Part shown: piece by piece, positions 63,685 to 64,000 of the stretch | Position numbering within the stretch: position 1 is the stretch's first letter | Layout: every line of letters begins with the position of its first letter | Program-made: the position numbers and the translations under genes | Notes under the pieces: generated by a model | The model's database searches: none | What the model saw: only the letters and a program-made list of their open reading frames with translations | Told to the model about the DNA's origin: nothing | Source: Peribacillus sp. FSL P2-0133 | GTDB lineage: Bacteria; Bacillota; Bacilli; Bacillales; DSM-1321 | Length of the DNA: 64,000 nucleotides | Assembly: GCF_037975445.1 (NCBI RefSeq) | Contig: NZ_CP150254.1 | Coordinates: 1,796,001 to 1,860,000 of the forward strand | Reading direction: 5' to 3'

Positions 63685-64000
63685 TGGTGAAAGCATCAAC
63701 CTTAGAAATGATTAAGCGTGCCTATAAAGAAGGTATTTACGCACAAATCAGCGCTGGTTATCGCTCCATGGAAGAACAGGCGGCTTTATTTGGCCAAGGT
63801 CGTTTTTATAGCTACAAAGGTAAAAATTATAGCAATCTAGCCAAGCCAAAGGTGACAAACGCTAAGCCAGGACAATCATTCCATAACTTTGGAGTAGCAA
63901 TTGACTTTTTTCTTGTCAGTGAGGACGTAAAAACCATTGTGGGCTATTAACTCTAAATGGAAACGAGTAGCTGTTATTGGTAAAGAATTAGGGTTTAAAT
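63685..64000 (+). pseudogene. M15 L-alanyl-D-glutamate endopeptidase (phage endolysin), frameshifted and cut by the window edge
   Basis: The frame encodes the Ply500/CwlK-type M15 core: MIKRAYKEGIYAQISAGYRSMEEQAALFGQGR, then GQSFHNFGVAIDFFL with metal residues His and Asp. It breaks at about 63938. The expected continuation WAINSKWKRVAVIGKELGFK is in another frame (from about 63939 to the window end), while the original frame hits TAA at 63948-63950. The C-terminal metal histidine region is beyond the window. No ribosome site is seen for the N terminus. Confidence 0.65.

Overview
The window is chromosomal DNA of an endospore-forming Bacillaceae, most likely a Peribacillus/Bacillus simplex-type Bacillus. 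The evidence is low-to-moderate GC, frequent TTG/GTG starts behind strong AGGAGG sites, several sporulation genes (spoVS, cotE, spoVK, CotD-like), and a conserved gene order matching the Bacillus subtilis ymf-recA-mutSL-hfq-glnA region. No rRNA, tRNA, CRISPR array or complete insertion sequence was found. Family assignments come from reading motifs and gene order; no database search was run.

Layout. (1) 1-26.4 kb is conserved core on the + strand: end of a nucleoside-type ABC permease, ymfF-ymfH-ymfI (EF-P modification), ymfJ, ymfK, rodZ, pgsA, cinA, recA (LexA box), rny, ymdB, spoVS, an M19 dipeptidase, a two-subunit 2-oxoacid:ferredoxin oxidoreductase, tdh, miaB, ricA (ymcA), cotE, mutS and mutL. 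A - strand gene between the oxidoreductase and tdh encodes an unusual Asp-Arg/His/Cys-rich protein. (2) 26.4-47.3 kb is an accessory block between mutL and miaA: a cupin with a Tyr-rich tail, an OPT transporter with a PqqD-like partner, an SDR, a methyltransferase, a GntR-controlled chitobiose/cellobiose PTS operon, yjlC-ndh, a SUKH protein, a Bce-type two-component/ABC module, and an orphan sensor kinase. (3) 47.4-55.3 kb returns to core: miaA, hfq, spoVK, a TRIC channel, hflX, the ynbB-type PLP enzyme, glnR and glnA.

(4) From 55.3 kb the sequence becomes mosaic. The last 17 codons of glnA plus its terminator (about 108 bp) are repeated with 2 mismatches exactly 5,260 bp downstream. This brackets a small island holding a truncated phage gene, a phage major tail protein, a protein with 15-residue repeats and a possible nucleotide-processing fold, an SOS-box-controlled YolD-like gene, and genes of unknown function. 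(5) Beyond the second copy lies a - strand spore-surface cluster: three DUF3992 proteins resembling the S-type endospore appendage (Ena) subunits of the B. cereus group, a relic of a further copy, a decayed gene, and a CotD-like coat protein. The window ends in a decayed phage lysis module: an XhlA-like pseudogene and a frameshifted M15 endolysin.

Main points for follow-up: the Ena-like cluster beside or inside a mobile element at the glnA 3' end; the Asp-Arg/His7/Cys-rich candidate coat protein; and several well-formed regulatory sites (twin operators at the PTS promoter, a Bce-type box overlapping the kinase stop codon, a cre-like site at the oxidoreductase promoter).
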